From Streptomyces olivaceus (GTDB lineage: Bacteria; Actinomycetota; Actinomycetes; Streptomycetales; Streptomycetaceae): 64,000 nt of DNA. The DNA lies in assembly GCF_000721235.1 (NCBI RefSeq), contig NZ_JOFH01000033.1, positions 1 to 64,000 of the forward strand, written 5' to 3'. The notes under the pieces were generated by a model, which saw only the letters and a list, made by a program, of their open reading frames with translations, ran no database searches and was not told the DNA's origin. A program made the translations under genes and the position numbers. Positions 14,602 through 23,070 of the stretch are shown in pieces; within the stretch, counting starts at the first letter, position 1, and each line of letters begins with the position of its first letter.

Positions 14602-16158
14602 CTACCGGCCCAGGAACACCGGGTTGGTGAACGCCGCCAGCGCCCCCGGCACGGGGCCCGCCGCCGTCTCGTGCCGGATCTCCGCCCGTACGTACGCCGC
14701 GTACGAGGCGGTCGTCCGCCACTCCACGACGCCCTCGCCGGACACCGGCAGCGGATCGCCGGTGAACAGCACGCCCTGGTCGGTCACGAGGCGCACCGTG
14801 CAGCGCGGGGCGCCGGTCACCTCCAGGCGGACGGTGACCGGCGTGTCGTCCGCCACGCGCAGCCGCTCGCCGATGCCCGCGTGCTCGCCCCGGCCGCCGG
14901 ACGCGGTGAAGGACAGCGACAGCTGCGAGGACTCGGCGACGTACGACCGGCCGGCGCGGATGCCGTCCTGGATCGCCTCGCGGGTCAGGTCGTCGGCGAG
15001 GACGACGGTCTGCGGGCGGCCGATCACGTCGGGGGAGCGGTGGGAGTCGCTGCTGCCCATCGCCGGGATCCAGTCCCGCCCGCCGTCGCGCACCGACGCG
15101 ACCAGCATGCCGTCCCAGTCGGCCAGCGCCACCTCGTCGTCGGGCGTGTAGGCGCCGTTCCACACCTCGACCGCGTCGGCCTCCCCGAACCCGAACTTCC
15201 AGTTGCAGCCGATGCAGGTGGCGTGCGGGTGGGCCGGCACCACCAGGCCCCCGGCGCGGCGGATCTGCCGGGCGAAACGGCCGAAGCGGTTGTCGCGGGC
15301 CCGGTAGCGCCAGTCGACGAACGTGCCGGGTTCGGTGCCGAGGGCGACGACGTGGCCGTTGCGGGTCGTCACCTCCTTGCCGAGCAGGATCAGCAGGTCG
15401 TCTCCGGCCAGGCCGGCCCAGTGCGCGTGCGCCGAGTGCGTGTTGTGCTCGGAGGAGTTGATGAAGTCCAGGCCCGCCGCCCGCGCCAGTTCCGCGATCT
15501 CGGCGAGGGTGTAGCGGCCGTCGGAGTACTCGGAGTGCAGGTGGCAGTCGCCCCGGTACCAGGCGCGGCCCCGCCCCGCGGCGCGCTCGGGCGGGTACAC
15601 CGGGCGCGGGGCCTCGTCCTGCTCGCCGTAGGTCAGCGTGACCGTGATCTCGTACGACAGGCCCTGCGGCGCCACCGTGTACGGGCCGAGCGCGATGTGC
15701 CAGGTGCCCGGCCGCACCGGCCCGGGGACGTAGCCGGGCGTGGCGGCGTCCGCGCGGACGGAGAACTCCGTGCGCGCCCCGCCCGACCAGCCGCGGAAGC
15801 CCCGGCCGCCCAGCTCCGTGCCGCGCTCGTCGAAGAGGCCGATGTCGAGGGCGTTGCCCTGGGTGCCGGCCGGGACGGCGGGGCGGTCGTAGGTGTAGGC
15901 GACGTGGATCTCGCGCACGCCCCGGGGGACCTCGACCGGGACGTACACGAAGTCGGGGGAGCCGGGCGGCAGCGTGCCGCGCACGGTTCTCGTCCGCTGC
16001 TCCCGGGGTGCCGCCGAGGCGAAGCTCACGCTTACCGACGTAAGCGCCGCGGCGGCTCCCGTCACGAACACCGCGCGCCTGCCGATCCCGGTGCGCTCTT
16101 GCCTGTGATCGTGCCCGTGGTCGCGTCCGTACTCGTGCCCGTGGTCGTCCTCGCACAT
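14602..16158 (-). CDS. Tat-exported PHP-domain metallohydrolase (CehA/McbA type)
   Basis: A 518-residue protein. The N-terminus is His/Asp-rich (CEDDHGHEYGRDHGHDH), then a twin-arginine signal: IGRRAVFVTG (Arg27-Arg28) and an Ala-rich hydrophobic stretch ending SFASAA. A beta-rich domain follows (about 55-225). The PHP core then starts at GDCHLHSEYSDG, continues with SSEHNTHSAH and VPAHPHATC, and ends with MGSSDSHR, giving the usual set of His/Asp metal ligands. It probably acts on phosphoester or carbamate-like substrates outside the membrane; the exact reaction is unknown. The ATG at 16158 has GGGAG 7 bp upstream. A 14-bp direct-repeat array lies 29-84 bp upstream of the start. Confidence 0.88.
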   Translation of the reverse strand: MCEDDHGHEYGRDHGHDHRQERTGIGRRAVFVTGAAAALTSVSVSFASAAPREQRTRTVRGTLPPGSPDFVYVPVEVPRGVREIHVAYTYDRPAVPAGTQGNALDIGLFDERGTELGGRGFRGWSGGARTEFSVRADAATPGYVPGPVRPGTWHIALGPYTVAPQGLSYEITVTLTYGEQDEAPRPVYPPERAAGRGRAWYRGDCHLHSEYSDGRYTLAEIAELARAAGLDFINSSEHNTHSAHAHWAGLAGDDLLILLGKEVTTRNGHVVALGTEPGTFVDWRYRARDNRFGRFARQIRRAGGLVVPAHPHATCIGCNWKFGFGEADAVEVWNGAYTPDDEVALADWDGMLVASVRDGGRDWIPAMGSSDSHRSPDVIGRPQTVVLADDLTREAIQDGIRAGRSYVAESSQLSLSFTASGGRGEHAGIGERLRVADDTPVTVRLEVTGAPRCTVRLVTDQGVLFTGDPLPVSGEGVVEWRTTASYAAYVRAEIRHETAAGPVPGALAAFTNPVFLGR

Positions 16159-16186
16159 GCTGCTGCTCCCAGTGTCGTCAGTGACA

Positions 16187-16242
16187 TGACATCGCTTGAG
16201 TGGCATCGCTCGCGTGGCGTCGCTCGCGTGACATCGGCGGTG
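16187..16242. repeat. Four contiguous 14-bp direct repeats in a divergent promoter region
   Basis: tgacatcgcttgag, tggcatcgctcgcg, tggcgtcgctcgcg and tgacatcggcggtg are joined without gaps. They lie between the PHP gene (start 16158, minus) and fbiC (16396, plus). Regular spacing in a shared upstream region fits an array of transcription-factor half sites, but strand-slippage expansion is the simpler alternative. Confidence 0.6.
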
Positions 16243-16383
16243 CAGGGGTGGTGCGTGCAACCCTCGTATTGAGCCGTGAACTCCGGTGCAAGAAAAGGGG
16301 TGTGGCACATTGCGGCACATTGAGGGCCGGAAACCGCGCGGAGGGTCACACGGACGGGACCCCCGCCCTGATCACGCCGCTCG

Positions 16384-16389
16384 TATCCT
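16384..16389 (+). promoter_or_regulatory. Possible -10 element for leaderless fbiC transcript
   Basis: TATCCT ends 6 bp before the fbiC ATG at 16396, the spacing expected when transcription begins at the start codon. There is no separate ribosome-binding site at normal distance; AAGG abuts the ATG. No good -35 is visible. Confidence 0.35.
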
Positions 16390-16395
16390 CGAAGG

Positions 16396-18999
16396 ATGAC
16401 GACTTCCGCGACCTCCGGAACCGGACCCGCCGACCCCGCCGGCCCCACCGAGAACTCCCTGCGTCGCGCCCTCAAACGGGCCAGGGACGGCGTCGCCCTG
16501 GACGTGTCCGAGGCCGCCGTGCTGCTCCAGGCGCGCGGCGAGCACCTCGACGCGCTCACCGCGTCCGCCGCCCGGGTCCGGGACGCGGGCCTGGAGGCGG
16601 CCGGACGCCCCGGCGTCATCACGTACTCGAAGAGCGTCTTCGTTCCGCTGACCCGGCTGTGCCGGGACAAGTGCCACTACTGCACCTTCGTCACCGTCCC
16701 CGGCAAGCTGCGCCGGGCCGGGCACGGGATGTTCATGTCGCCGGACGAGGTGCTCGACATCGCGCGCAAGGGCGCCGCCCTCGGCTGCAAGGAAGCCCTC
16801 ATCACCCTCGGCGACAAGCCCGAGGACCGCTGGCCCGAGGCCAGGGAGTGGCTCGACGCGCACGGGTACGACGACACGATCGCGTACGTCCGCGCCATCT
16901 CGATCCGCATCCTGGAGGAGACGGGCCTGCTCCCGCACCTCAACCCGGGCGTCATGAGCTGGACGGACTTCCAGCGGCTCAAGCCCGTCGCACCCTCCAT
17001 GGGCATGATGCTGGAGACCACCGCGACCCGCCTGTGGTCCGAGCCCGGCGGCCCCCACCACGGCTCGCCCGACAAGGAGCCCGCCGTCCGGCTGCGGGTC
17101 CTGGAGGACGCCGGCCGCTCCTCGGTCCCCTTCACCTCGGGCGTCCTCATCGGCATCGGCGAGACGTACGAGGAGCGGGCGGAGTCGCTGTTCGCCCTGC
17201 GGAAGGTCTCCCGCGCCTACCACGGCGTCCAGGAGCTGATCATCCAGAACTTCCGCGCCAAGCCCGACACCGCGATGCGCGGCATGCCGGACGCGGAGCT
17301 GGACGAGCTGGTCGCCACGGTCGCCGTCGCCCGGCACATCATGGGCCCCGCCGCCTGCCTCCAGGCCCCGCCGAACCTGGTCGACGCCGAGTACGAGCGG
17401 CTGATCGGCGCCGGCATCGACGACTGGGGCGGCGTCTCCCCGCTCACCATCGACCACGTCAACCCCGAGCGCCCCTGGCCGCAGATCGACGAACTCGCCG
17501 CGAAGTCCCGGGCGGTCGGCTTCGAGCTGCGCGAACGCCTCTGCGTGTACCCGGAGTTCGTGCGGCGCGGCGAGCCCTGGCTGGACCCGCGGCTGCGCCC
17601 GCACGTGGCCGCCCTCGCCGACCCGGCGACGGGCCTCGCCCGCGCGGACGCGGTGGTCGAGGGCCACCCGTGGCAGGAGCCGGACGAGGCGTTCACCGCG
17701 AGCGGCCGCACCGACCTGCACACGGCCATCGACACCGAGGGCCGTACGTCGGACCGCCGCGACGACTTCGACGAGGTGTACGGCGACTGGGGCGCCCTGC
17801 GCGAGGCCGCCGCTCCCGGCATGGTGCCCGAGCGCATCGACACCGACGTCCGCACCGCCCTCGCCACGGCGGCCGACGACCCGACGCGACTGACCGACGA
17901 CGAGGCCCTCGCCCTGCTGCACGCCGACGGCCCGGCCCTGGACGCGCTGTGCCGAGTGGCCGACGACGTCCGCAAGAGCGTCGTCGGCGACGACGTCACG
18001 TACATCGTCACGCGCAACATCAACTTCACCAACGTCTGCTACACCGGCTGCCGTTTCTGCGCCTTCGCCCAGCGTCGCACGGACGCCGACGCCTACACGC
18101 TCTCCCTGGACCAGGTCGCCGACCGCGCCCAGCAGGCCTGGGACGTGGGCGCGGTCGAGGTCTGCATGCAGGGCGGCATCCACCCGGACCTGCCCGGCAC
18201 GGCGTACTTCGACATCGCGCGGGCCGTGAAGGAGCGCGTCCCCGGCATGCACGTGCACGCCTTCTCGCCGATGGAGGTCGTCAACGGCGCGACCCGCACC
18301 GGGATGTCGATCCGCGAGTGGCTGGGCGCGGCGAAGGAGGCGGGCCTGGACTCGGTCCCGGGCACGGCGGCGGAGATCCTCGACGACGAGGTCCGCTGGA
18401 TCCTGACCAAGGGCAAGCTGCCCGCGGCCACCTGGATCGAGGTGATCGAGACGGCCCACGAGCTGGGCCTGCGCTCCTCGTCCACGATGATGTACGGCCA
18501 CGTCGACCAGCCCCGCCACTGGCTGGGCCACCTGCGCACGCTCGCCGGGATCCAGCAGCGCACGGGCGGCTTCACGGAGTTCGTGACGCTGCCCTTCATC
18601 CACACCAACGCGCCGGTGTACCTGGCGGGCATCGCGCGGCCGGGCCCCTCCGTACGCGACAACCGCGCGGTGACGGCGATGGCCCGTCTCCTCCTGCACC
18701 CGCACATCCCCAACATCCAGACGAGCTGGGTGAAACTGGGCACGGAGGGCGCGGCGGAGATGCTCCGCTCGGGCGCGAACGACCTGGGCGGCACCCTCAT
18801 GGAGGAGACGATCTCGCGGATGGCGGGCTCGTCGTACGGGTCGTACAAGTCGGTCAAGGACCTGATCGCCGTCGCGGACGCGGCGGGCCGACCGGCACGG
18901 CCGCGCACGACGCTGTACGGCCCGGTGAGCGAGGAGCGGCAGCGGGCCGCGGGGGAGTCGGACGGGCACCTGCCCGAGCTGCTGCCGGTGCTGGACTGA
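16396..18999 (+). CDS. fbiC: FbiC, bifunctional 7,8-didemethyl-8-hydroxy-5-deazariboflavin (FO) synthase
   Basis: An 867-residue fusion of two radical-SAM enzymes that makes FO, the deazaflavin core of F420, from tyrosine and a pyrimidine precursor. The N-terminal CofG half has Cys89-x3-Cys93-x2-Cys96 ([11 protein letters not shown]); the C-terminal CofH half has Cys548-x3-Cys552-x2-Cys555 ([11 protein letters not shown]). Both sets bind a 4Fe-4S cluster. Length and order match actinobacterial FbiC; archaea keep the two halves separate. There are no membrane segments. F420 serves many Streptomyces oxidoreductases, including the nitroreductase-family protein nearby (12801-13247). The next gene begins 88 bp downstream. 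Confidence 0.97.
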   Translation: MTTSATSGTGPADPAGPTENSLRRALKRARDGVALDVSEAAVLLQARGEHLDALTASAARVRDAGLEAAGRPGVITYSKSVFVPLTRLCRDKCHYCTFVTVPGKLRRAGHGMFMSPDEVLDIARKGAALGCKEALITLGDKPEDRWPEAREWLDAHGYDDTIAYVRAISIRILEETGLLPHLNPGVMSWTDFQRLKPVAPSMGMMLETTATRLWSEPGGPHHGSPDKEPAVRLRVLEDAGRSSVPFTSGVLIGIGETYEERAESLFALRKVSRAYHGVQELIIQNFRAKPDTAMRGMPDAELDELVATVAVARHIMGPAACLQAPPNLVDAEYERLIGAGIDDWGGVSPLTIDHVNPERPWPQIDELAAKSRAVGFELRERLCVYPEFVRRGEPWLDPRLRPHVAALADPATGLARADAVVEGHPWQEPDEAFTASGRTDLHTAIDTEGRTSDRRDDFDEVYGDWGALREAAAPGMVPERIDTDVRTALATAADDPTRLTDDEALALLHADGPALDALCRVADDVRKSVVGDDVTYIVTRNINFTNVCYTGCRFCAFAQRRTDADAYTLSLDQVADRAQQAWDVGAVEVCMQGGIHPDLPGTAYFDIARAVKERVPGMHVHAFSPMEVVNGATRTGMSIREWLGAAKEAGLDSVPGTAAEILDDEVRWILTKGKLPAATWIEVIETAHELGLRSSSTMMYGHVDQPRHWLGHLRTLAGIQQRTGGFTEFVTLPFIHTNAPVYLAGIARPGPSVRDNRAVTAMARLLLHPHIPNIQTSWVKLGTEGAAEMLRSGANDLGGTLMEETISRMAGSSYGSYKSVKDLIAVADAAGRPARPRTTLYGPVSEERQRAAGESDGHLPELLPVLD

Positions 19000-19086
19000 G
19001 CCCTCTCGACGGCGGGAGACATGGGCCGCTCGCAGTAAGATGATCGGACCCCCGGTGTGTCGGGGTTTCCACAGCTGAGGAGATGC

Positions 19087-19656
19087 GTGCCCGTGCCTGC
19101 CCGACTTCCCTCATGGGCGTGGGTCTCCGGTCTGACCGTGGGCGCGATCGCGGCGGTGACCGTCCTGGCCGTGCAGGCGGACCGGGGACCCCAGCCCACC
19201 GCCGCGGCGACGAAGCCGAGCCCGTCGGCGTCGGCCGGGGCGAAGCCCTCGCCGAAGGAGACCGCGCCGGCCGCGGTGCCGGCGGACTCGGGCACCGGGC
19301 GGCGCGTCGTGTACTCGGTCGGACAGGACCGGGTGTGGCTGGTCGACGCCAGCGACACCACCCGGCGGTCCTTCAAGGTGTGGCCGGGGACGGTCGACCC
19401 CGGCCCCGGCGAGTACAGCGTCGGCACCCGCCGTCAGGAGCCGACCACCGGCTCCGACGGGGTGCGGATCGAGCAGATCATGTACTTCACCCAGGAGGAC
19501 GGCCTCTGGGTCGCCTTCTCCAACGCCGTGGACGGCTCCTCGCCGCCCCCGGCCGCCGCCGGCACCAAGACGGGCGGCATACGGCTGCCCAAGGCGGACG
19601 GCGACGCGCTCTGGGAGTTCGGCAGCTCCGGCACGACGGTCACGGTGGTCGGCTGA
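19087..19656 (+). CDS. Membrane-anchored conserved hypothetical protein
   Basis: A 189-residue protein with one N-terminal membrane segment (about 11-31, WVSGLTVGAIAAVTVLAV) and an Ala/Pro/Ser/Lys linker (about 35-65). A C-terminal extracytoplasmic domain follows (RRVVYSVGQDRVWLVDASD, IEQIMYFTQEDGLWVAFSN). The domain pattern is conserved in streptomycetes but I cannot assign a function. The GTG at 19087 is chosen for its GAGGAG ribosome-binding site 3-8 bp upstream; an in-frame ATG 30 bp earlier would be inside the presumed leader. It follows fbiC in the same direction and is terminated by a GC hairpin at 19668-19689. Confidence 0.8.
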   Translation: MPVPARLPSWAWVSGLTVGAIAAVTVLAVQADRGPQPTAAATKPSPSASAGAKPSPKETAPAAVPADSGTGRRVVYSVGQDRVWLVDASDTTRRSFKVWPGTVDPGPGEYSVGTRRQEPTTGSDGVRIEQIMYFTQEDGLWVAFSNAVDGSSPPPAAAGTKTGGIRLPKADGDALWEFGSSGTTVTVVG

Positions 19657-19667
19657 GACCGGCCCAC

Positions 19668-19689
19668 CGCGGTGACTGCGGTCACCGCG
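19668..19689. terminator. Hairpin terminator between convergent genes
   Basis: Perfect 9-bp stem cgcggtgac/gtcaccgcg closed by a TGCG tetraloop, 11 bp after the stop of the upstream gene. Several further GC palindromes (ccacggtcaccgtgg and ccgcggtcaccgcgg types) follow up to about 19775, so the whole interval is dense in secondary structure. No T-run, as is common in Streptomyces. Confidence 0.7.
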
Positions 19690-19757
19690 ACCGGGCCTCC
19701 CGGCCCGCCACGGTCACCGTGGCCGGGGCCGATGCCGGCCCGCCGCGGTCACCGCGG

Positions 19758-20270
19758 TCACCGCGGTCCGGTGGTCTCCGGCCGGTCGGACGGCAGGTGC
19801 GTCACGATCAGCACGACACTGCTGAGCAGGAACACCCGCGTCGCCGCCTCCAGCCCGTTCCAGTCCCCGGACTGCCACATCGAGAACCACTCGCCGCCGA
19901 TCCCGATGAACCCGGCGCCGAAGAGCAGCATCAGCATCAGGGTGCCGTACGTGGTCATGCGCCGCGCGGTCGCCGTGTCCCGGCGTATCCACAACCAGGT
20001 CGCGTAGATCAGCGCCACCGCGGAGACCGTCTCCCAGACGATGATCGCCACGTAGGCGGTGTCCTGGAGACCTCTGCTCGTGATCGCCCGCCACATCAGG
20101 TCGTCGTCCTTGAACGTCGTGTCCATCGCCAGGACGTGGCGCACGAAGTCCCGGTTCGTACCGAAGTCGGTGATGTTGCCGAAGGCGACGAGGGCTATGT
20201 AGAGGGCGAGGACGGCGGTCAGCACGGTGGCCGCGAGGGAAAGGGTGCTGTTTCGTGAGGTGTTGGCCAT
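19758..20270 (-). CDS. DUF2165 family small integral membrane protein
   Basis: 170 residues with four predicted membrane helices (about 10-30, 68-88, 100-120 and 140-158). The family pattern is clear: VAFGNITDFGTNRDFVRHV, then MDTTF, WRAI, IVWE and a GEWFSMWQS block near the C-terminus. DUF2165 proteins are inner-membrane proteins of unknown function. The start is the ATG at 20270; an ATG at 20330 in the same frame would add a stretch without membrane character. It is convergent with the gene at 19087. Its C-terminal coding region runs into the palindrome-rich terminator interval. Confidence 0.85.
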   Translation of the reverse strand: MANTSRNSTLSLAATVLTAVLALYIALVAFGNITDFGTNRDFVRHVLAMDTTFKDDDLMWRAITSRGLQDTAYVAIIVWETVSAVALIYATWLWIRRDTATARRMTTYGTLMLMLLFGAGFIGIGGEWFSMWQSGDWNGLEAATRVFLLSSVVLIVTHLPSDRPETTGPR

Positions 20271-20370
20271 GGGAGCGATGGTCCCAGGTCCCGCAGGCCC
20301 CACGTGCCCCGGTTCGCGGATCGTGATCACGCCGTCCCCGCCCGTTTCCCGCGCGGTGACCGCTCGCCGG

Positions 20371-21606
20371 CTACTGGCAGACGGCCGTGTCCACCAGGTC
20401 GTAGACGTGCTGGTGGGCCGCCACGATGTCCTCGGGGTCCGCCGCCACCGAGCTGGACAGCGCCGTGGTCGCCACGGTCGCCGCGCGGCCGTCCTTCGTG
20501 GCGCCGCCGTAGGTCTCGTAGCCGTGGATGGAGCCGCCGTGGCCGTACAGCTCGGTCCCGCAGGACAGGGGCGTGCTGAACAGGCCCAGGCCGTACCCGG
20601 TGCCGGGCGCGGGGGCGCCCTCGGTGACCGGGACCGTGGTCGTCATCTCCTTCAGTTCGGCGGCGCCCAGCACCTCGCCGTCGAGCAGGGCCGAGAAGAA
20701 GCGGTTGAGGTCGCGCGGGGTGGTGACGAGCTGTCCGGCGGCCCAGGCCTGGGACGGGTCGAGGCGCGTGATGTCCTTCAGCGGCGCGCCCGGAGTGGCG
20801 GCGGCGTAGCCCTTGGGGTGCTCGCCCCGCAGGCCGCGCTCGCCCGTGCTCGGCCAGTACGTGTCCGTGAGGCCGAGCGGCTCGATGATCCGGTTCGTGA
20901 TCTCCTCGCCGAACGGGCGGCCCGTGACCTTCTCGACGAGCAGGCCCGCCAGGACGTAATTGGTGTTGCTGTACTGCCACTTCGCGCCGGGCTCGAACGC
21001 GGCCCCCTGGCTCAGGGCCAGGTCGAGCACGTCGCGCGGGTTGTAGTACGTGTCGCGGATCTCGAACGGGTCCATGCCGAGCGACTGGACGTAGTCGGGC
21101 AGGCCGCTGGTGTGCTGGAGCAGGTTGCGCACGGTGATCCGGCTGCCGTCGATGCCGTCGCCGCGCACCAGACCCGGCAGGTAGGTCTCGATCGGCTCGT
21201 CCAGCTTCACCTTGCCCTCGCCGACCAGTTGGAGGACGACCGCCGCGGTGAGGGACTTGGTGTTGCTGCCCGCCCGGACCTGGCCGTTCACCGGCACGGC
21301 CGCGCCGGTCTCCAGGTCGCCGGTGCCCGCCGTGTAGTCCCGCACGCGCCCGTCCCGGTCCTCGACGGCGGCGAGCGCGGCGGGGAAACCGTCCTCGCGC
21401 ACCAGGTCCTGCGCACCCCGGCCGACGGCGTCGCGGGGACCGGCGTCGCCCGGGGAGCCGTAGGCCAGGGAGCCGCTCACGGCGAGTCCGCCGCCCAGCA
21501 CCGCCAGTGCGGCGACCGCGGACAGCACGCGCCCGCGCCGCCGCTTCGGCTTGTCCGGGGTGCCCGGGACGCTGGGAACGGAGGGGGTGTGGAGACGAGC
21601 GGACAC
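20371..21606 (-). CDS. Exported serine hydrolase, D-Ala-D-Ala carboxypeptidase/class C beta-lactamase family
   Basis: A 411-residue penicillin-recognising enzyme of the R61 type. The N-terminus is basic, followed by a hydrophobic signal or anchor (about 25-48). The catalytic set is visible: Ser114-x-x-Lys117 (AGSNTKS), Tyr212-Ser-Asn214 (WQYSNTNY) and the His-Gly-Gly box in YGHGGSIHGYE. It probably acts outside the membrane on peptidoglycan stem peptides or related D-amino-acid amides. The GTG at 21606 is chosen for GGAAGGAAG about 6 bp upstream; the open frame continues to 21813 only because of GC bias. It is transcribed away from the ADP-ribosylglycohydrolase-fold gene. Confidence 0.92.
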   Translation of the reverse strand: MSARLHTPSVPSVPGTPDKPKRRRGRVLSAVAALAVLGGGLAVSGSLAYGSPGDAGPRDAVGRGAQDLVREDGFPAALAAVEDRDGRVRDYTAGTGDLETGAAVPVNGQVRAGSNTKSLTAAVVLQLVGEGKVKLDEPIETYLPGLVRGDGIDGSRITVRNLLQHTSGLPDYVQSLGMDPFEIRDTYYNPRDVLDLALSQGAAFEPGAKWQYSNTNYVLAGLLVEKVTGRPFGEEITNRIIEPLGLTDTYWPSTGERGLRGEHPKGYAAATPGAPLKDITRLDPSQAWAAGQLVTTPRDLNRFFSALLDGEVLGAAELKEMTTTVPVTEGAPAPGTGYGLGLFSTPLSCGTELYGHGGSIHGYETYGGATKDGRAATVATTALSSSVAADPEDIVAAHQHVYDLVDTAVCQ

Positions 21607-21919
21607 GGGGGATCTTCCTTCCGGCGGGTGCAACACGGCTGTTCTCGCGACTCGTTGAGCCTCTCGCAGCCCCGTCGTCCGCTCGATGGTGTCAGGCGGC
21701 GGATCCGGGGTGTACCTGGCACCACCCCCGGCCGTGAGCGTTTCCACACCGTTACGGTCCGTTCCAGCCCTGAACGGAGCGCTCCTGTTCGCATACAGTG
21801 CTGGACGTCGCACGTACGACAGTCGTACGTACGGACAGTGACGTAAGTAGTGACGTGCGCGGTGATGTACGCAGTGACGTGGGCAGCAGCGCTGTGGACA
21901 GTGCCGGAGGGAGGTCCTG

Positions 21920-23035
21920 GTGGGCGCGACAGCCGGTGCCGTCTGGGGACGTACCGAGCAGCAGGACTTCCGCAGCCGGGTGCGCGGGACGCTCCTCGGC
22001 GTGGCCGTCGGGGACGCGCTCGGCGCCCCCGTCGACGGTCTCGGCCTCGACGGGATCCGGGAGGCGCACGGCGCGGAGGGGCTGGCCGACCTGGCCTCCG
22101 CCTACGGCCGGCGCGGTGCGGTCACCCACCTCACCCAGCTCAGCCTGTTCTCCGTGGACGGGCTGATCCGCGCCCAGGTACGGCGCGACACCGGTGCCTG
22201 GCACCCGCCGACCGACCTGCACCGGGCCTACCGGCGCTGGATCGCGACCCAGCGCGACTGGGGGCCCGACCTGCGGCGCAAGGACGACGGCTGGCTGGCC
22301 CACGAGGAGTGGCTGTACGTGCGCCGGGACGCGCCGCGCGCGCTGCTGCTCGGCCTCGGCGACGAGACGATGGGCACGCCCGAGGCGCCGAAGAACCCCG
22401 ACGAGCGCGGCCCCGAGGCGGCCGCCCGCTCGGCGCCGTTCGGGCTCCTGGTCGGCTGGGAGCCGCAGCTGGTCGCCCAGCTCGCTGTGGAGTGCGCGGC
22501 GCAGACCCACGGCCACCCCACCGGCTACCTGGCGGCGGGCGCGTACGCCGTGATCGTGCACGGGCTGGCGCGCGGGGAGAGCCTGGACGCCGCCGTGCAG
22601 AAGGGGCTGGCGCTGCTCGCCGCCAGGCCGGGCCACCAGGCCGTGACCGACGCCCTCCAGCAGGCGCTGGGCGCGGTCCGCCAGGGCATGCCGGCGCCGG
22701 GCCGGGTGTCCGCGCTGATCGGCGGGGGAACGGCGGAGGGCCTGGTCGCCGCCGCCGTGTACTGCGCCCTGGTCGGCGAGGACGTACGGCACGGTCTGCG
22801 GCTCGCCGTCAACCACGACGGCCCCTCCGCGGCGACCGGCGCCCTCGCCGGCGGCCTGCTCGGCGCCCTGCACGGGGAGACGGCCCTGCCGCCGGCCTGG
22901 CTGGCCGAACTGGAGGGCCGCCCGACCGTCCTGGAACTGGCCGACGACTTCGCGATGGAGATGACGCAGGGCCCCGCCCTGCACGGCCCGGCGGGCTCGT
23001 CCCCGGGCTGGCTGACGCGCTACCCGCGCGGGTAG
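21920..23035 (+). CDS. ADP-ribosylglycohydrolase-fold protein lacking the canonical metal ligands
   Basis: A 371-residue all-helical protein. The family start VRGTLLGVAVGDALGAPVDG is intact. The first metal motif, normally T-D-D-T-Q, reads Thr69-His70-Leu71-Thr72-Gln73. The second, normally N-H-x-G-D-S-D-S-T-G, reads Asn298-His-Asp-Gly-Pro302-Ser-Ala304-Ala-Thr-Gly. All four aspartates that bind the two Mg ions are therefore replaced while the scaffold around them is conserved, which suggests a pseudoenzyme that binds rather than cleaves ADP-ribose. The GTG at 21920 follows GGAGGGAGG. It converges on the symporter gene with 35 bp between. Confidence 0.88.
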   Translation: MGATAGAVWGRTEQQDFRSRVRGTLLGVAVGDALGAPVDGLGLDGIREAHGAEGLADLASAYGRRGAVTHLTQLSLFSVDGLIRAQVRRDTGAWHPPTDLHRAYRRWIATQRDWGPDLRRKDDGWLAHEEWLYVRRDAPRALLLGLGDETMGTPEAPKNPDERGPEAAARSAPFGLLVGWEPQLVAQLAVECAAQTHGHPTGYLAAGAYAVIVHGLARGESLDAAVQKGLALLAARPGHQAVTDALQQALGAVRQGMPAPGRVSALIGGGTAEGLVAAAVYCALVGEDVRHGLRLAVNHDGPSAATGALAGGLLGALHGETALPPAWLAELEGRPTVLELADDFAMEMTQGPALHGPAGSSPGWLTRYPRG

Positions 23036-23070
23036 CGCGCCACCTCCCGGTTCCCTGTCCCCTTCCGGCG

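Noticed and set aside
12865..16272. A 1135-codon open frame on the plus strand
   Set aside because: Only 13342-14151 has domain sequence; upstream it is antisense to the nitroreductase gene and downstream antisense to the PHP gene. GC bias explains the missing stops.
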